Assembly (NCBI GenBank): GCA_937928085.1
Contig: CALFVU010000008.1
Location: 434,001 to 498,000 of the forward strand
Direction of reading: 5' to 3'
DNA length: 64,000 nucleotides
DNA from: an uncultured bacterium
GTDB taxonomy: Bacteria; Spirochaetota; Leptospiria; Leptospirales; Leptonemataceae
This document shows, one piece after another, positions 62,962-64,000 of the stretch; the stretch's first letter is position 1, and the number at the start of each line of letters is the position of its first letter. Under the pieces are notes generated by a model that worked only from the letters and a program-made list of their open reading frames with translations, was not told the origin of the DNA and did no database searches. The position numbers and the translations under genes are program-made.

Positions 62962-64000
62962 ATGGATTTTAAAGAATTCGTTCAGGATATCCAAAAATCA
63001 GAAGAAGGATATTTTTTACTAGAAAATCGCTCTGGAAAAGCATATCTTTGTGTAGTTGCTGGTACAAATCCGAAAAAAAAAGTTCAATGGGAAGAGTTAC
63101 GCGATAGATTGTTATTATTAAAAATCCATTTTAAAGAAGATTTTGTAAAAAAAATTCTTCAGAAAGCTGATGGAGAATGGTATGAAATTGGATATTGGGA
63201 GGAACCGGAATCAATTGATGCTAAATTCGAAATTCTTGTCAATGATAATTTTACAGAGGCTTATATAGAAATAACACCACCTGTCTATAAAGGTAAATGG
63301 TTCACTTATGAAGAATTAAAACAAAAAATTAAACAAAAAAAAATAAATATTGGCATTGATGATTTATTTTTAAAAAAATTAGCTTATAGAAAATTACCTG
63401 AATTGCAGGAAAATGGCGATTGGAAAAAAAAGTTTTTAATTGCAAAAGCTATTCCACCTGTGAATTCTGAAAATGGCAGTATTCAATTTTATTTTGATCC
63501 GAATCCTACAGGAAAGCCTAAAGAGATAGAAGATGGAAAAGTGGATTTTAAAAATCTGAATATAATTCAATCTTGTAAAGAAAATCAAGTCTTAGCAGAA
63601 ATCATACCACCAAAATTAGGTAAAGAAGGAATTGATATTTTTGGAAATCCTATTCCTTATACACCTCCTAAAGAAGCGATTTTAGAAGCTGGAGAGAATA
63701 CAGAACTTAGAGGAAATCAACTTTTCTCTTTAATAGCTGGGCAAATAAAAATTCAAACAAATGAAGATTATAGTTATGCAAAAATATCTGTAGTGAAAAT
63801 TTTAGAATTAGAAAATGTTGATTATTCAACTGGTAATATTGATTTTACTGGCACAGTTCGAGTAAAAAATAAAGTTAGTGATGGTTTTGAAATTAAAGCT
63901 GATGGAGATATTATTATCGAAAAAACAGTTAGTAATGTGAAACTATATTCAAACTCAAATATCATTCTTTATGGCGGAATTGTAAGTTACGAAGGCGGAA
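62962..64000 (+). CDS. FapA/DUF342 family protein, 5' part
   Basis: The frame starts at ATG 62962, six bases after the aroA stop, and is open to the end of the window (346 codons seen). Residues up to about 170 are an N-terminal domain with two similar halves (EEGYFLLENRSGKAYLCVVAG and NDNFTEAYIEITPPVYKGKWFTYEELK). ILAEIIPP-type VLAEIIPPKLGKEGIDIFGNPIP then leads into the beta-helix: VDYSTGNIDFTGTVRVKNKVSDGFEIKADGDIIIEKTV. These are DUF342/FapA signatures. Such proteins are cytoplasmic polymers of uncertain role, frequent next to motility or division genes. The 3' end is missing. Confidence 0.88.
   Translation, partial: MDFKEFVQDIQKSEEGYFLLENRSGKAYLCVVAGTNPKKKVQWEELRDRLLLLKIHFKEDFVKKILQKADGEWYEIGYWEEPESIDAKFEILVNDNFTEAYIEITPPVYKGKWFTYEELKQKIKQKKINIGIDDLFLKKLAYRKLPELQENGDWKKKFLIAKAIPPVNSENGSIQFYFDPNPTGKPKEIEDGKVDFKNLNIIQSCKENQVLAEIIPPKLGKEGIDIFGNPIPYTPPKEAILEAGENTELRGNQLFSLIAGQIKIQTNEDYSYAKISVVKILELENVDYSTGNIDFTGTVRVKNKVSDGFEIKADGDIIIEKTVSNVKLYSNSNIILYGGIVSYEGG

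Noticed and set aside
1..64000. CRISPR arrays, insertion sequences, prophage or att sites
   Set aside because: No regularly spaced repeats, transposase, integrase or phage structural genes were seen; base composition looks uniform throughout.

Overview
The window is strongly AT-rich, densely packed bacterial chromosome. Gene content points to a spirochaete of the Leptospira lineage, which is an inference rather than a computed placement. The indicators are a DUF1574-type protein (a family I associate with Leptospira), relaxed spirochaetal lipoboxes on many short exported proteins, a DUF115/MptE-like motility-associated protein, a bactofilin, a FapA/DUF342 protein, fatty-acid beta-oxidation enzymes, and a small TPR protein carrying the PPPxDWDGV tail seen on spirochaetal cyclases. 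The base composition is more AT-rich than the Leptospira genomes I know. No tRNA, rRNA, insertion sequence, prophage or CRISPR array was seen, and no gene-free stretch exceeds about 200 bases.

Layout. 1-5510: the 3' end of mutS, a copper P-type ATPase, a metallophosphoesterase, a TIGR02757-type protein, ribosomal protein L25/CTC and a peptidyl-tRNA hydrolase homologue, all on the plus strand and mostly overlapping or closely spaced. 5578-9178: ftsH with its own promoter and a large unknown helical protein. 9253-13232: acyl-CoA dehydrogenase, tadA, folD (minus strand) and a 3-hydroxyacyl-CoA dehydrogenase. 13252-19957: a glycosyltransferase, typA, an RsbW-like kinase, lipoate ligase, glyA and infC-rpmI-rplT. 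19964-29256: a minus-strand glycosyltransferase, then four consecutive exported or lipidated envelope proteins (a large lipoprotein with lamin-tail-like segments, a probable beta-barrel, a phospholipase-D-family lipoprotein and a small exported protein) running into coaE and a SPOR protein. 29330-35439: a FFLEELY-like protein, SppA and ApbE-like proteins, then on the minus strand a HAD protein, a MORN-like protein, a membrane protein and ParA. 35481-44371: gatB, a glycosyltransferase, a PLP enzyme, a 2-Cys peroxiredoxin, nadD-proA, a FecR protein, hfq with a glycosyltransferase, a bactofilin and the cyclase-tail TPR protein. 44381-54070: an aldo/keto reductase, an unknown, a DnaQ-like exonuclease next to a DUF294 protein, the MptE-like protein, yebC-ruvC-ruvA and lspA. 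54240-64000: phoH-ybeY-leuD, several small lipoproteins including one Kazal-like, a DUF1574 protein, ppk1, a degenerate HisI-like protein, aroA and the 5' part of a FapA-like gene.

The main theme of the hunt is loss of catalytic residues in otherwise recognisable housekeeping enzymes. The pth-locus protein has Ser at the catalytic His position and Pro in place of the conserved Asn. The HAD protein has Asn in place of the nucleophilic Asp and of a motif IV Asp. The HisI-like protein has all three Asp of its D-C-D-x-D metal site replaced. The aldo/keto reductase has Gln for the active-site His. Other points of interest are the four-gene envelope cluster, a six-codon leader ORF overlapping infC, nested inverted repeats before the peroxiredoxin gene, hairpins abutting three start codons, a 16-base poly-A tract before the DUF294 gene, and an Hfq with a strongly basic tail. 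I did not find a clear new defence or mobile system; the envelope cluster is the best candidate for an undescribed multi-gene unit.
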